Part shown: positions 17,312-25,388 of the stretch, piece by piece | Numbering within the stretch: the stretch's first letter is position 1 | How the letters are laid out: each line of letters begins with the position of its first letter | NCBI GenBank assembly: GCA_017303335.1 | Contig: JAFLBK010000002.1 | Coordinates: 496,001-560,000, forward strand | DNA: 64,000 nucleotides | Direction: 5' to 3' | From: Chitinophagales bacterium | GTDB lineage: Bacteria > Bacteroidota > Bacteroidia > Chitinophagales > Chitinophagaceae | Translations under genes and position numbers: made by a program | Notes under the pieces: model-generated | The model's database searches: none | What the model saw: the letters and a program-made list of their open reading frames with translations, nothing else | What the model was told of the DNA's origin: nothing

Positions 17312-18742
17312 ATGAAGAAGGTCGAAATACATACAACCGTTAAAAAATTACTCGCCGATGTATATACACCGGTGGGTATCTACCTGCGGCTGCGTGACCG
17401 GTTCCGGGATACAATCCTGCTGGAGAGTACCGACTTTCACGCCGGGGAGAACAGTCTTTCATTCATCGCGATCAACGCCATCGCGGGGATCGAGATCCGG
17501 AACCCGGGTGTGATCGAATTCAAATTGCCCGGGCAAAATCCCGAGAAGATACCGATCGGCAAGGCAGGCGATGTGCCGGCTTTATTGCAGGCCTTTGCCG
17601 ACAGGTTTGTAACAACGAAAGCGGCGGAGAAGCCGGTGCGTATTGCGCAGGGCCTCTTCGGGTATACAGCTTACGATGCCGTTTCGTTCTTTGAAGACCT
17701 TACCCCCAAACCCTCTCCCGGAGGAGAGGGGAGCGGCATACCGTTGGTCCGTTATCGCCTGTACCAGTACCTGATCGCCATCGATCATTTCCGGGATGAA
17801 CTGTTCATCTGTGAGAACCAGGTAGCGGGCATTGGCAGCGAGATCGGTATCGTTGAAAGCCTGATCCGCAGCAAGGATGTGCCTGTGTTCCCGTTTAAAA
17901 CCAACGGCGACGAATTGCCGAATATGACCGACGCGGATTACCTCGAAATGGTAAGGAAGGGCATCGCCTCCTGTTATCGCGGCGATGTGTTCCAGGTGGT
18001 ATTGAGCCGCCGTTTTGCACAGCAGTACAGCGGCGATGAATTCAATGTGTACCGGGCCTTGCGCAGTATCAACCCCAGTCCGTACCTGTTCTATTTCGAT
18101 TACGGCGATTATAAACTGATGGGTTCCTCGCCCGAGAGTCAGTTGATCGTTGAGGGGGGAAGAGCCATTGTACACCCGATCGCGGGAACGGTAAAGCGCA
18201 CCGGCGATGATGAGGAAGACAAAGCGCTGGCCATTCAACTGGAAAGCGATACCAAGGAAAATGCTGAACACGTGATGCTTGTTGATCTTGCCCGTAACGA
18301 CCTGAGCAGGCTTTGCCGGAACGTAACTGTTGAGCAATACAAAAAGATCCAGTACTACAGCCATGTTATACACCTGGTGAGCGAGGTGCAGGGTAGTGTG
18401 GAACCCCATACCAATTCCTTTACCTTGCTGGGAACAACCTTCCCGGCCGGAACGCTGAGCGGCGCTCCCAAGATCAGGGCCATGCAGATCATTGATGAAC
18501 TGGAACCAACAAAGCGGGGTTATTACGGAGGGGCGATCGGCTTTATCGGGTTCAACGGAAACAGCAACCACGCGATCATGATCCGCACCTTCCTCAGCCG
18601 GAACAATACATTGGTTTACCAGGCAGGTGCCGGCATTGTGGCGGCCAGCATACCGGAAAATGAATTACAGGAAGTAAATAATAAATTGAATGCTTTAAAA
18701 AAAGCCATTGCGATGGCAGAGGAAATAGGGAATGGATCATAG
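17312..18742 (+). CDS. trpE: Anthranilate synthase component I
   Basis: From ATG 17312 the protein has 476 residues (a TTG at 17303 would add three). It converts chorismate and ammonia to anthranilate with TrpG. Conserved chorismate-enzyme motifs are present: YHLVSEVQG-like HVIHLVSEVQG, TFPAGTLSGAPKIRAM, GYYGGAIGFI and AGAGIVAASIPENE. An N-terminal LLESTDFHAGENSLSFI block matches the Trp feedback-binding LLES motif. Residues of the segment LTPKPSPGGEGSG are encoded by an in-frame palindromic repeat (17697-17732) that occurs elsewhere as intergenic DNA. It is the first gene after the attenuator. Confidence 0.97.
   Translation: MKKVEIHTTVKKLLADVYTPVGIYLRLRDRFRDTILLESTDFHAGENSLSFIAINAIAGIEIRNPGVIEFKLPGQNPEKIPIGKAGDVPALLQAFADRFVTTKAAEKPVRIAQGLFGYTAYDAVSFFEDLTPKPSPGGEGSGIPLVRYRLYQYLIAIDHFRDELFICENQVAGIGSEIGIVESLIRSKDVPVFPFKTNGDELPNMTDADYLEMVRKGIASCYRGDVFQVVLSRRFAQQYSGDEFNVYRALRSINPSPYLFYFDYGDYKLMGSSPESQLIVEGGRAIVHPIAGTVKRTGDDEEDKALAIQLESDTKENAEHVMLVDLARNDLSRLCRNVTVEQYKKIQYYSHVIHLVSEVQGSVEPHTNSFTLLGTTFPAGTLSGAPKIRAMQIIDELEPTKRGYYGGAIGFIGFNGNSNHAIMIRTFLSRNNTLVYQAGAGIVAASIPENELQEVNNKLNALKKAIAMAEEIGNGS
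17697..17732 (+). repeat. Palindromic repeat copy inside trpE
   Basis: ACCTTACCCCC, then CCTCTCC and GGAGAGG arms, match the repeats at 23973, 24035 and 24534. Here the copy is translated in frame as a loop between FFEDL and GIPLVRYR. Confidence 0.8.
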
Positions 18743-18833
18743 TTCATAGATCATGGTAGAACGTATAGACAATAACCATGAACTAAGAACCATAACCCAT
18801 GAACCATCCGCTATGAACGATGAACCATAAATC
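18743..18833. repeat. Degenerate ATGAACCAT-type tandem repeat between trpE and trpG
   Basis: About ten variants of CATGAAC/CCATGAAC follow each other in the 91-bp spacer. Similar CATGG(A/C)(T/A)CATGG strings occur at 61165-61320. No protein or stable hairpin is evident. Confidence 0.7.
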
Positions 18834-19403
18834 ATGAACATACTCGTCTTCGATAATTACGATTCATTTACCTACAACCTCGTGCACCTTGTAGAAAAGA
18901 TCACTGCTGGTAAAGTGGATGTATACCGCAACGACCGGATCGAACTGGAGCAGGTGAAGGCCTACGACAAGATCATTTTATCCCCCGGTCCGGGCATACC
19001 CGAAGAGGCGGGATTGCTGCTGCCCCTGATACGGGCCTATGCGGCCGACAAATCGATCCTCGGAGTTTGCCTCGGCCACCAGGCGATCGGCGAGGCCTTT
19101 GGCGGGAAGTTGATCAACCTGGAAACGGTGTACCATGGCGTGGCGACGAAAATCAAAATTGAAAAGGCGGGAACAAAAATTTTTGATGGCCTGGGTCCGG
19201 AACTGGAAGTAGGAAGGTATCACAGCTGGATCGTCGGCGAAAAAGATTTCCCGGAAGAGCTGGAGATAACAGCCCGCGATGAGAACGGATATATCATGGC
19301 CCTGCGCCATAAAAAATACGATGTGCAGGGGGTGCAGTTTCACCCCGAAAGTGTGCTTACGCCCGATGGGGAACAGATCATTCGAAACTGGTTGGGATTA
19401 TGA
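18834..19403 (+). CDS. trpG: Anthranilate synthase component II, glutamine amidotransferase
   Basis: This 189-residue class I amidotransferase supplies ammonia to TrpE. The catalytic Cys is in GVCLGHQAIGEAFGG, and the His-Glu pair in VQFHPESV. The length is standard and no second domain is fused. The stop overlaps the trpD start by 4 bases (ATGA), so translation is coupled to trpD, while a repeat-filled 91-bp gap separates it from trpE. Confidence 0.97.
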   Translation: MNILVFDNYDSFTYNLVHLVEKITAGKVDVYRNDRIELEQVKAYDKIILSPGPGIPEEAGLLLPLIRAYAADKSILGVCLGHQAIGEAFGGKLINLETVYHGVATKIKIEKAGTKIFDGLGPELEVGRYHSWIVGEKDFPEELEITARDENGYIMALRHKKYDVQGVQFHPESVLTPDGEQIIRNWLGL

Positions 19404-20392
19404 AGAAGATTTTAAACTACCTGTTTGAACACAAAAGCCTTTCCCGGGAACAGGCGAAAGAAGTATTGCTCAATATCTCCCGGCAGGTATACAGCGAGAC
19501 GGAGATCGCCGCGTTCATCACCGTATACCTGATGCGGAGTATCAGCATCGATGAGCTCCAGGGTTTCCGCGACGCCCTGCTCGAACTCTGCGTACCGGTC
19601 GACCTGGACGGGTACGAGCTGCTCGATATCGTGGGTACAGGTGGTGATGGAAAAAACACCTTCAATATATCCACGCTGAGTTGTTTTATTGTGGCAGGCA
19701 CGGGCAACAAGGTAGCCAAGCATGGAAACTACGGAGCTTCTTCGATCAGCGGCAGCAGCAATGTGATGGAACAACTGGGCTATACCTTTAAATCAAGCAG
19801 CGAAGTGTTGAAACAAGAACTCGAAACGGCGAATATCTGCTTCCTGCACGCCCCGCTTTTTCACCCCGCATTGAAAATTGTAGGACCTGTCCGTAAAAAC
19901 CTGGGCGTGCGAACATTCTTCAATATGCTTGGTCCGCTTGTTAACCCGGCATCGCCGGCTTACCAATTGGTTGGTGTGTACAACCTCGAAATGGCGAGGG
20001 TCTATAATTATCTATTGCAGCAGGGCGGCAGCGCCTTCACCATCATTCATGGACTGGATGGTTACGATGAGATATCGCTCACCGGCGATACCAAGGTGAT
20101 CACCAGCCAGGGCGAAAAAATATACAATGCCGAGGAATTGGGTAAACGAACCGTAAGCGCCGCCGATATCAGCGGCGGTAATTCGGTGGAGGAAGCCGCG
20201 GCCATCTTCCGGAATATCCTGTTGGGAAAAGGAACATGGGCGCAGAATGCCGTGGTACTGGCGAACGCGGCGATGGCGTTGCAGTGCACGGGTAAGTACA
20301 GCAATTACGAAGCCTGTTACCAGGCGGCGGTAGCGAGTTTGGAAAGCGGGGCGGCAAACGATTCATTCAACAAACTGATCTCGCTGCAATGA
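19400..20392 (+). CDS. trpD: Anthranilate phosphoribosyltransferase
   Basis: This 330-residue enzyme joins anthranilate to PRPP. The PRPP loop GTGGDGKNTFNIST (about residues 78-91), the anthranilate-site KHGNYGASSISGSSNVMEQLG and MLGPLVNPASP are all intact. The start overlaps trpG and the stop overlaps trpC, each by 4 bases. Confidence 0.97.
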   Translation: MKKILNYLFEHKSLSREQAKEVLLNISRQVYSETEIAAFITVYLMRSISIDELQGFRDALLELCVPVDLDGYELLDIVGTGGDGKNTFNISTLSCFIVAGTGNKVAKHGNYGASSISGSSNVMEQLGYTFKSSSEVLKQELETANICFLHAPLFHPALKIVGPVRKNLGVRTFFNMLGPLVNPASPAYQLVGVYNLEMARVYNYLLQQGGSAFTIIHGLDGYDEISLTGDTKVITSQGEKIYNAEELGKRTVSAADISGGNSVEEAAAIFRNILLGKGTWAQNAVVLANAAMALQCTGKYSNYEACYQAAVASLESGAANDSFNKLISLQ

Positions 20393-21189
20393 AAAATATT
20401 CTTGACCAGATCATGGAGGCGAAGAAAAAGGAAGTGGAGGAGAAGAAATTGCTGTTCGACCTCAATGGGCATCGTTCCGTTTCTTCCAACTTTGACCGTG
20501 CCTGCGTTTCGCTGAAGCAACGGTTGCTGGAGCCGGGCAGTACGGGTATCATTGCGGAATTCAAGCGGCGTTCGCCTTCCAGGGGCTGGTTCAAAGAAGC
20601 CGGTTACCCGGCGCCGCCCACGGTGATGGACTATGAGAAATACGGCGCGGCCGGTGCTTCGATACTTACCGATACCGCTTTTTTCGGCGGCGAACTGCCG
20701 GATCTGGCAGTTGTGCGTACCTTGTGTGGCCTTCCTTTGCTGCGGAAAGATTTTATCATCGATGAGATACAGGTGATGGAAGCCAAAGCCTATGGCGCGG
20801 ATGTGATCCTGCTTATCGCCGCTTCATTAAGTCCGGCCCGCGTGCGGGAACTTGGGGCTGCTGCAAAACGGTTGGGCATGGAAGTGCTGCTCGAAATACA
20901 CGGCGAACAGGAACTGGAACATATTTGCGACGAGGTGGATATGGTGGGAATCAATAACCGCGATCTGCGAACATTCCGGGTAGACATTCAACGTTCGGTG
21001 GAATTGGGTAAACGAATTCCCCCCGGAAAACCCAGGATCGCGGAAAGCGGTATCGACGATGTAGCCACGATCCGGCGATTCAGCGACGCCGGCTTCGAAG
21101 GTTTCCTGATCGGCGAACGGTTTATGAAAGAACCCGATCCCGGGGCAGCCTTCGCGGCCTTTGTAAATGAACTAAAACAACAAGCATGA
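20389..21189 (+). CDS. trpC: Indole-3-glycerol phosphate synthase
   Basis: The 266-residue TIM-barrel enzyme has the motifs IAEFKRRSPSRGWF (catalytic Glu and Lys), LRKDFIIDEIQV, VGINNRDLRTF and IAESGI. It closes the indole ring with loss of CO2. It is a stand-alone protein, unlike the TrpC-TrpF fusion of enteric bacteria. It overlaps trpD and trpF by 4 bases each. Confidence 0.97.
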   Translation: MKNILDQIMEAKKKEVEEKKLLFDLNGHRSVSSNFDRACVSLKQRLLEPGSTGIIAEFKRRSPSRGWFKEAGYPAPPTVMDYEKYGAAGASILTDTAFFGGELPDLAVVRTLCGLPLLRKDFIIDEIQVMEAKAYGADVILLIAASLSPARVRELGAAAKRLGMEVLLEIHGEQELEHICDEVDMVGINNRDLRTFRVDIQRSVELGKRIPPGKPRIAESGIDDVATIRRFSDAGFEGFLIGERFMKEPDPGAAFAAFVNELKQQA

Positions 21190-21812
21190 ATATTAAAGTG
21201 TGTGGTATCACCGAACTGAAACAATTGCAGCAACTCGACGGACTGGATGTGGATTTTGCCGGGCTGATCTTTTACAAGGATTCGCCGCGGTATGCCGGTG
21301 ATAAGTTATCGGGCAAAGACCTGAAGAATGCCGATTTCGACCTGAAGAAAGTAGGTGTTTTCGTAAACCCCGAGATGATTGATGTGCTCGATGCCATTGA
21401 TGAGTACGGACTGGAAGTGGTGCAGTTGCACGGCGACGAGAGCCCGGAGATGTGCGAAGACCTCAGTACGGAAGTGGAAGTCATCAAAGCGTTCCGCATC
21501 AGCGGCGACGAGGATATTGATGAACTGGTGGCCCCCTATGATGCCGTATGCGATTATTATCTTTTCGATACGGGCGGCTTGCAGGAAAGCATCGGTGGTA
21601 CCGGCAAGCAATTCGACTGGAGCATACTGAGCAAGGCCAAGATCGAGAAACCGTTCTTCCTGAGCGGCGGTATTGGTCCTGAAGACGCGGATAAGCTGAA
21701 AAAATTCAGGCATCCCGATTTTTACGCCGTCGATATCAACAGCAAATTTGAAAAAGAACCCGGGGTGAAGGATATGGCCAAACTGCTTCAGTTCAAACAA
21801 AGTTTAAAATGA
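21186..21812 (+). CDS. trpF: Phosphoribosylanthranilate isomerase
   Basis: The 208-residue barrel has the catalytic Cys in IKVCGIT, the substrate-binding VVQLHGDE, the catalytic Asp in YLFDTGG, and the phosphate loop FLSGGI. It performs the Amadori rearrangement between the TrpD and TrpC steps. It is translationally coupled to trpC by an ATGA overlap. Confidence 0.96.
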   Translation: MNIKVCGITELKQLQQLDGLDVDFAGLIFYKDSPRYAGDKLSGKDLKNADFDLKKVGVFVNPEMIDVLDAIDEYGLEVVQLHGDESPEMCEDLSTEVEVIKAFRISGDEDIDELVAPYDAVCDYYLFDTGGLQESIGGTGKQFDWSILSKAKIEKPFFLSGGIGPEDADKLKKFRHPDFYAVDINSKFEKEPGVKDMAKLLQFKQSLK

Positions 21813-21819
21813 TTGACCG

Positions 21820-22332
21820 ATGATCACGGTACGGCATGCTACGGAAAATGATCTGCCGCAGATACTCGCTATCTACAACGAGATCATTGAAAATACCACG
21901 GCTGTATATTATTACGAACCGCATACCCTCGATATGCGCAGGCAGTGGTTCGAAGAGCGGAAGCAGCTGGGGTTGCCGGTATTTGTGGCCGAGGAAGCGG
22001 GCGTCGTACTCGGTATGAGTACGATCGGGCCCTTCCGGGTGCCCACGGCGTATAAATATTGTGTGGAGAATACCGTACATGTAGCGGCGCAGGCCCGGGG
22101 CAGGGGTGTGGGCAAACTGCTGATGCCCCCGATCATTGAAGCGGCCAGGCAGCTGGGGATGCATACCATCGTGGCGGGTATCGACGCGGAAAATGAAGTG
22201 AGCATCCGCCTGCACAAAAATTTCGGATTTGAAGAAGTGGCGCATTTCAAAGAAGTGGGCTTCAAGTTCGACCGCTGGCTCGATCTGAAGTTTTTGCAGT
22301 TGCTATTGCCGGCGGGAGCGGGGAGAACCTGA
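21820..22332 (+). CDS. GNAT acetyltransferase of the phosphinothricin/methionine sulfoximine type
   Basis: The 170-residue protein begins ITVRHATENDLPQILAIYNEIIENT and has the acetyl-CoA loop QARGRGVGKLLM, then GIDAENEVSIRLHKNFGFEEVAHFKEVGFKFDRWLDL. These are the hallmarks of the Pat/MnaT/MddA group, which acetylates amino-acid analogues such as methionine sulfoximine. It begins 7 bases after trpF and precedes trpB, so it is transcribed with the trp genes. Whether it acts on a tryptophan-related amine is unknown. Confidence 0.88.
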   Translation: MITVRHATENDLPQILAIYNEIIENTTAVYYYEPHTLDMRRQWFEERKQLGLPVFVAEEAGVVLGMSTIGPFRVPTAYKYCVENTVHVAAQARGRGVGKLLMPPIIEAARQLGMHTIVAGIDAENEVSIRLHKNFGFEEVAHFKEVGFKFDRWLDLKFLQLLLPAGAGRT

Positions 22333-22420
22333 GCGATCCAGTTCAAAAGGACCGCAGCATAGAGGTATGCGGTACAAGTGAGGCCTGCAGTGGCGGGGAC
22401 GATGTACAGCAGAATTACAA

Positions 22421-23611
22421 ATGACCGAAACAAAAACATACAAGCAACCCGATGAGCAGGGCTACTATGGCAACTTCGGCGGCGCATTCATTCCCGAGAT
22501 GCTGTACCCGAATGTAAAGGAATTGCAGGACCGGTATCTTTCGATCATGCAGGAAGAAGAATTTCAGCGGGAGTTCCGGCACCTGCTGAAAGATTATGTA
22601 GGAAGGCCGACGCCCTTGTACAAAGCCCAACGGCTCAGCGACCGGTATAAGGCGCATGTCTTTCTCAAACGGGAAGACCTTTGTCATACCGGGGCGCATA
22701 AGATCAATAATACCATCGGGCAGATATTGCTGGCGCAGCGGCTGGGCAAAAAAAGAATCATCGCCGAAACAGGCGCCGGTCAGCATGGCGTGGCCACCGC
22801 AACCGTATGCGCCCTGAAGGGGATCGAATGCGTGGTGTACATGGGTGAAAAAGATATGGAACGGCAGGCGCCCAATGTGGCGAGAATGAAAATGCTGGGT
22901 GCCACGGTGGTGCCGGCTGTCAGCGGCAGCAAGACGCTTAAAGACGCTACCAACGAAGCCATCCGCGACTGGATCAATAATCCCGTTGATACGCATTATA
23001 TCATCGGCAGTGTGGTGGGGCCGCATCCTTACCCCGATATGGTGGCCCGTTTCCAATCTGTCATCAGCGAAGAGATCAAAACGCAATTGCTGGAGCAAAC
23101 GGGTAAAGAGAACCCGGATTATGTGCTGGCCTGCGTAGGTGGAGGAAGCAACGCCGCCGGCGCCTTCTATCATTTCCTGGATGAGGAATCGGTGAAGCTT
23201 GTGGCGGTGGAAGCGGCCGGTTGCGGCATCAGCAGCGGTATGAGCGCCGCTACAACACAGCTGGGCAAGCCGGGCATCCTGCATGGCAGTAAGAGTTTAC
23301 TGATGCAGACAGACGATGGGCAGGTGATAGAGCCACACAGTATTTCGGCCGGACTGGATTATCCCGGTATCGGTCCCCTGCATGCGCACCTCTATGAAAG
23401 CGGGCGGGGTATTTTTCTCAGTGCAACTGATAAGAAAGCATTGGCGGCGGCTTTCGAGCTGTGTAAACTCGAAGGCATCATTCCCGCACTGGAAAGCGCC
23501 CATGCCCTGCATGCGCTGAAGATGATCAATTTCCGCCGGGAAGATGTGGTGGTGGTTTGCCTGAGTGGAAGAGGCGACAAGGACCTGGAAACATACATGA
23601 AACATTTATAA
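22421..23611 (+). CDS. trpB: Tryptophan synthase beta subunit
   Basis: This 396-residue PLP enzyme condenses indole with serine. The Schiff-base lysine is K94 in HTGAHKINN, the catalytic Glu is in [13 protein letters not shown], and the phosphate site is [12 protein letters not shown]. It is a standard TrpB1 that should pair with TrpA and channel indole. An 88-bp gap with a small hairpin near 22360 separates it from the acetyltransferase. Confidence 0.97.
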   Translation: MTETKTYKQPDEQGYYGNFGGAFIPEMLYPNVKELQDRYLSIMQEEEFQREFRHLLKDYVGRPTPLYKAQRLSDRYKAHVFLKREDLCHTGAHKINNTIGQILLAQRLGKKRIIAETGAGQHGVATATVCALKGIECVVYMGEKDMERQAPNVARMKMLGATVVPAVSGSKTLKDATNEAIRDWINNPVDTHYIIGSVVGPHPYPDMVARFQSVISEEIKTQLLEQTGKENPDYVLACVGGGSNAAGAFYHFLDEESVKLVAVEAAGCGISSGMSAATTQLGKPGILHGSKSLLMQTDDGQVIEPHSISAGLDYPGIGPLHAHLYESGRGIFLSATDKKALAAAFELCKLEGIIPALESAHALHALKMINFRREDVVVVCLSGRGDKDLETYMKHL

Positions 23612-23613
23612 GT

Positions 23614-23973
23614 ATGCGATACCTGTTATTCATTCTTTGCGGTGGCCTGCTGTTCTCCTGCAGCGACTCGTTCATCAATCACAAACTGGATTTTGAAAAG
23701 AAAGGAGTATGTTCCGATCAGCCAAGGACGGTGAAGATGCTTTCGAATATCAATGGCGAGCGATACCTGTTCCCCGTGTGCATGGATGAGGATTTCAATG
23801 GCAAAGGTTATACGGTTGAACGAAAGGGCGACAGCATCCTGGTGAACTTTCCGAAGACAACGGGTAAGAAACAGGTTTCGTTCGACCTGGTGCTGGATAT
23901 CGATGCCAAACCCCGGTACGGGCATATTGTTTTAGACGGAACCGACGTGACGGTGGTTCCTTATTATCGGTAG
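23614..23973 (+). CDS. Small lipoprotein inserted between trpB and trpA
   Basis: The 119-residue product starts 3 bases after the trpB stop. It has a lipoprotein signal (MRYLLFILCGGLLFSC, Cys at residue 16) and a beta-rich mature domain (SILVNFPKTTGKKQVSFDLVLDID). I do not recognise the family. Its stop codon TAG is the first three bases before a palindromic repeat at 23973. The gene must be cotranscribed with the trp operon, but no biosynthetic role is apparent. Confidence 0.75.
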   Translation: MRYLLFILCGGLLFSCSDSFINHKLDFEKKGVCSDQPRTVKMLSNINGERYLFPVCMDEDFNGKGYTVERKGDSILVNFPKTTGKKQVSFDLVLDIDAKPRYGHIVLDGTDVTVVPYYR

Positions 23974-24010
23974 ACCTCACCCCCACCCCTCTCCTTGAGG
24001 AGAGGGGCGG
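23973..24010 (+). repeat. Palindromic GACCTCACCCC...GGAGAGGGG repeat, left copy 1
   Basis: The element reads GACCTCACCCCCACCCC, then CTCTCC and GGAGAG arms. It is preceded by TA, as is copy 2. Confidence 0.85.
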
Positions 24011-24034
24011 ATGCACGGAAGAGTATTTTCGTTA

Positions 24035-24073
24035 GACCTCACCCCAACCCCTCTCCTGGAGGAGAGGGGCCAG
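24035..24073 (+). repeat. Palindromic repeat, left copy 2
   Basis: Same sequence class and orientation as the copy 62 bases upstream, again preceded by TTA. It lies just before the ATG (24107) of the DUF559-TrpA fusion. Confidence 0.85.
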
Positions 24074-24106
24074 GATACAAGCCTGTTTAATCATTTTAAT
24101 CCTGCC

Positions 24107-25342
24107 ATGATGAATGAATACAATAATCAGCTTCACGGAAATTCAAGAGCATCGGCTTTTGAGAATGCCCGGGCCTTACGCAAGGCGCAGACAAAGGCAG
24201 AGCTATTGCTTTGGGATGCATTGCGAAACCAACAGGTACGCAACCTCAAATTCAGGCGGCAGCATCCATTTGACAACTATATTTTAGATTTTTATAACCA
24301 CGAATTAAAACTTGCCATTGAAGTGGATGGTGAAATTCACCATGACCCGGATGTTGTGGCATATGACGAAGTACGTACACAGAACCTGAACGAACAGGGG
24401 ATTACTGTTCTCCGGTTTAGTAACGATGCCGTTGAGTATGAACTCGGGTCGGTTATCAAAGCGATCGAAGATTGGACAGATGCCCATGGTTCGATCGGGG
24501 AAAAGAGGGATAACGTATCGTCAACTGTATTTTCTCCCCTCTCACCCGGGAGAGGGGCCGGGGGTGAGGTTAATAGCAGAATACAAACCTTATTTTCCAC
24601 CCGGAAGAAAGATATTCTCAATATCTACTGCACGGCAGGATTCCCGGAACGGGATTCTACGCTGGTTCTGTTGAAAGCCCTGCAGGATTCCGGCGCCGAT
24701 ATGATCGAACTGGGTATGCCGTACAGCGATCCTTTGGCTGATGGCCCGGTGATCCAGGAAAGCAGCAGCCGGGCGATCGCGAACGGGATGAGCATTCCTG
24801 TTTTACTGGAACAGCTCAACGGTTTCCGGAATACGATCCGGGTTCCCGTTGTGCTGATGGGTTATATGAACCCCGTGTTGCAATACGGGTTTGAAAAATT
24901 CTGCGCCGAAGCGGCGGGCGTTGGCATCGATGGATTGATCCTGCCCGACCTGCCGGTACACGAATTCGAATCGGAGTACGGGGAGATCATCAAAAGATAC
25001 GGGTTGGATTTTACCTTCCTCGTAACGCCTGAAACATCCGACGAACGCATCCGCAAACTCGACGCCTTAAGCAGCGGCTTCCTGTATGCGGTTTCTTCCT
25101 CTTCCACCACCGGTAACAACAAACCTCTGGAGGAGCAGGCTGCGTATTTTGCAAAACTCCGGGATATGGATCTCCGCAACCCGGTATTGATCGGTTTTGG
25201 CATCAGAGATAAACACAGCTACGAGTCGGCTTGCCGCTTTGGCAATGGCGCCATCATCGGCTCTGCGTATATCCAGGCCTTGCAGGCCGGGGGCGATCCG
25301 GAACAGTGCACCCGGACTTTTATGAAAGCCATCCGGCCCTGA
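24107..25342 (+). CDS. trpA: Fusion of DUF559 endonuclease-like domain with tryptophan synthase alpha subunit
   Basis: From ATG 24107 the product has 411 residues (an in-frame ATG at 24011 lies in repeat DNA). Residues about 15-135 are a DUF559/Vsr-like PD-(D/E)XK domain (RQHPFDNYILDFY and LAIEVDGEIHH). Residues 142-155 (FSPLSPGRGAGGEV) are encoded by the inverted repeat at 24534. TrpA follows from residue 156 (NSRIQTLFSTRKKDILNIY). Catalytic E201 and D212 are intact with the normal 11-residue spacing. No ATG, GTG or TTG occurs in frame near the natural TrpA start, so TrpA seems to be made only as part of the fusion. Confidence 0.9.
   Translation: MMNEYNNQLHGNSRASAFENARALRKAQTKAELLLWDALRNQQVRNLKFRRQHPFDNYILDFYNHELKLAIEVDGEIHHDPDVVAYDEVRTQNLNEQGITVLRFSNDAVEYELGSVIKAIEDWTDAHGSIGEKRDNVSSTVFSPLSPGRGAGGEVNSRIQTLFSTRKKDILNIYCTAGFPERDSTLVLLKALQDSGADMIELGMPYSDPLADGPVIQESSSRAIANGMSIPVLLEQLNGFRNTIRVPVVLMGYMNPVLQYGFEKFCAEAAGVGIDGLILPDLPVHEFESEYGEIIKRYGLDFTFLVTPETSDERIRKLDALSSGFLYAVSSSSTTGNNKPLEEQAAYFAKLRDMDLRNPVLIGFGIRDKHSYESACRFGNGAIIGSAYIQALQAGGDPEQCTRTFMKAIRP
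24534..24571 (-). repeat. Palindromic repeat, right copy in inverted orientation, inside the fusion gene
   Basis: Read on the minus strand it begins ACCTCACCCCCGGCCCC and contains CTCTCC/GGAGAG-type arms. It is the inverse of the two left copies, so the DUF559 segment is bracketed by inverted repeats. Confidence 0.85.
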
Positions 25343-25388
25343 CCAGTCTGCCCAAATCTTCGTAAATTGCGATTCATAATCTGAATCG

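Noticed and set aside
24011..24106. Upstream ATG for the DUF559-TrpA fusion
   Set aside because: It would translate the left palindromic repeat as LTPTPLLEERG; possible, but the Met pair at 24107/24110 gives a typical DUF559 N-terminus.
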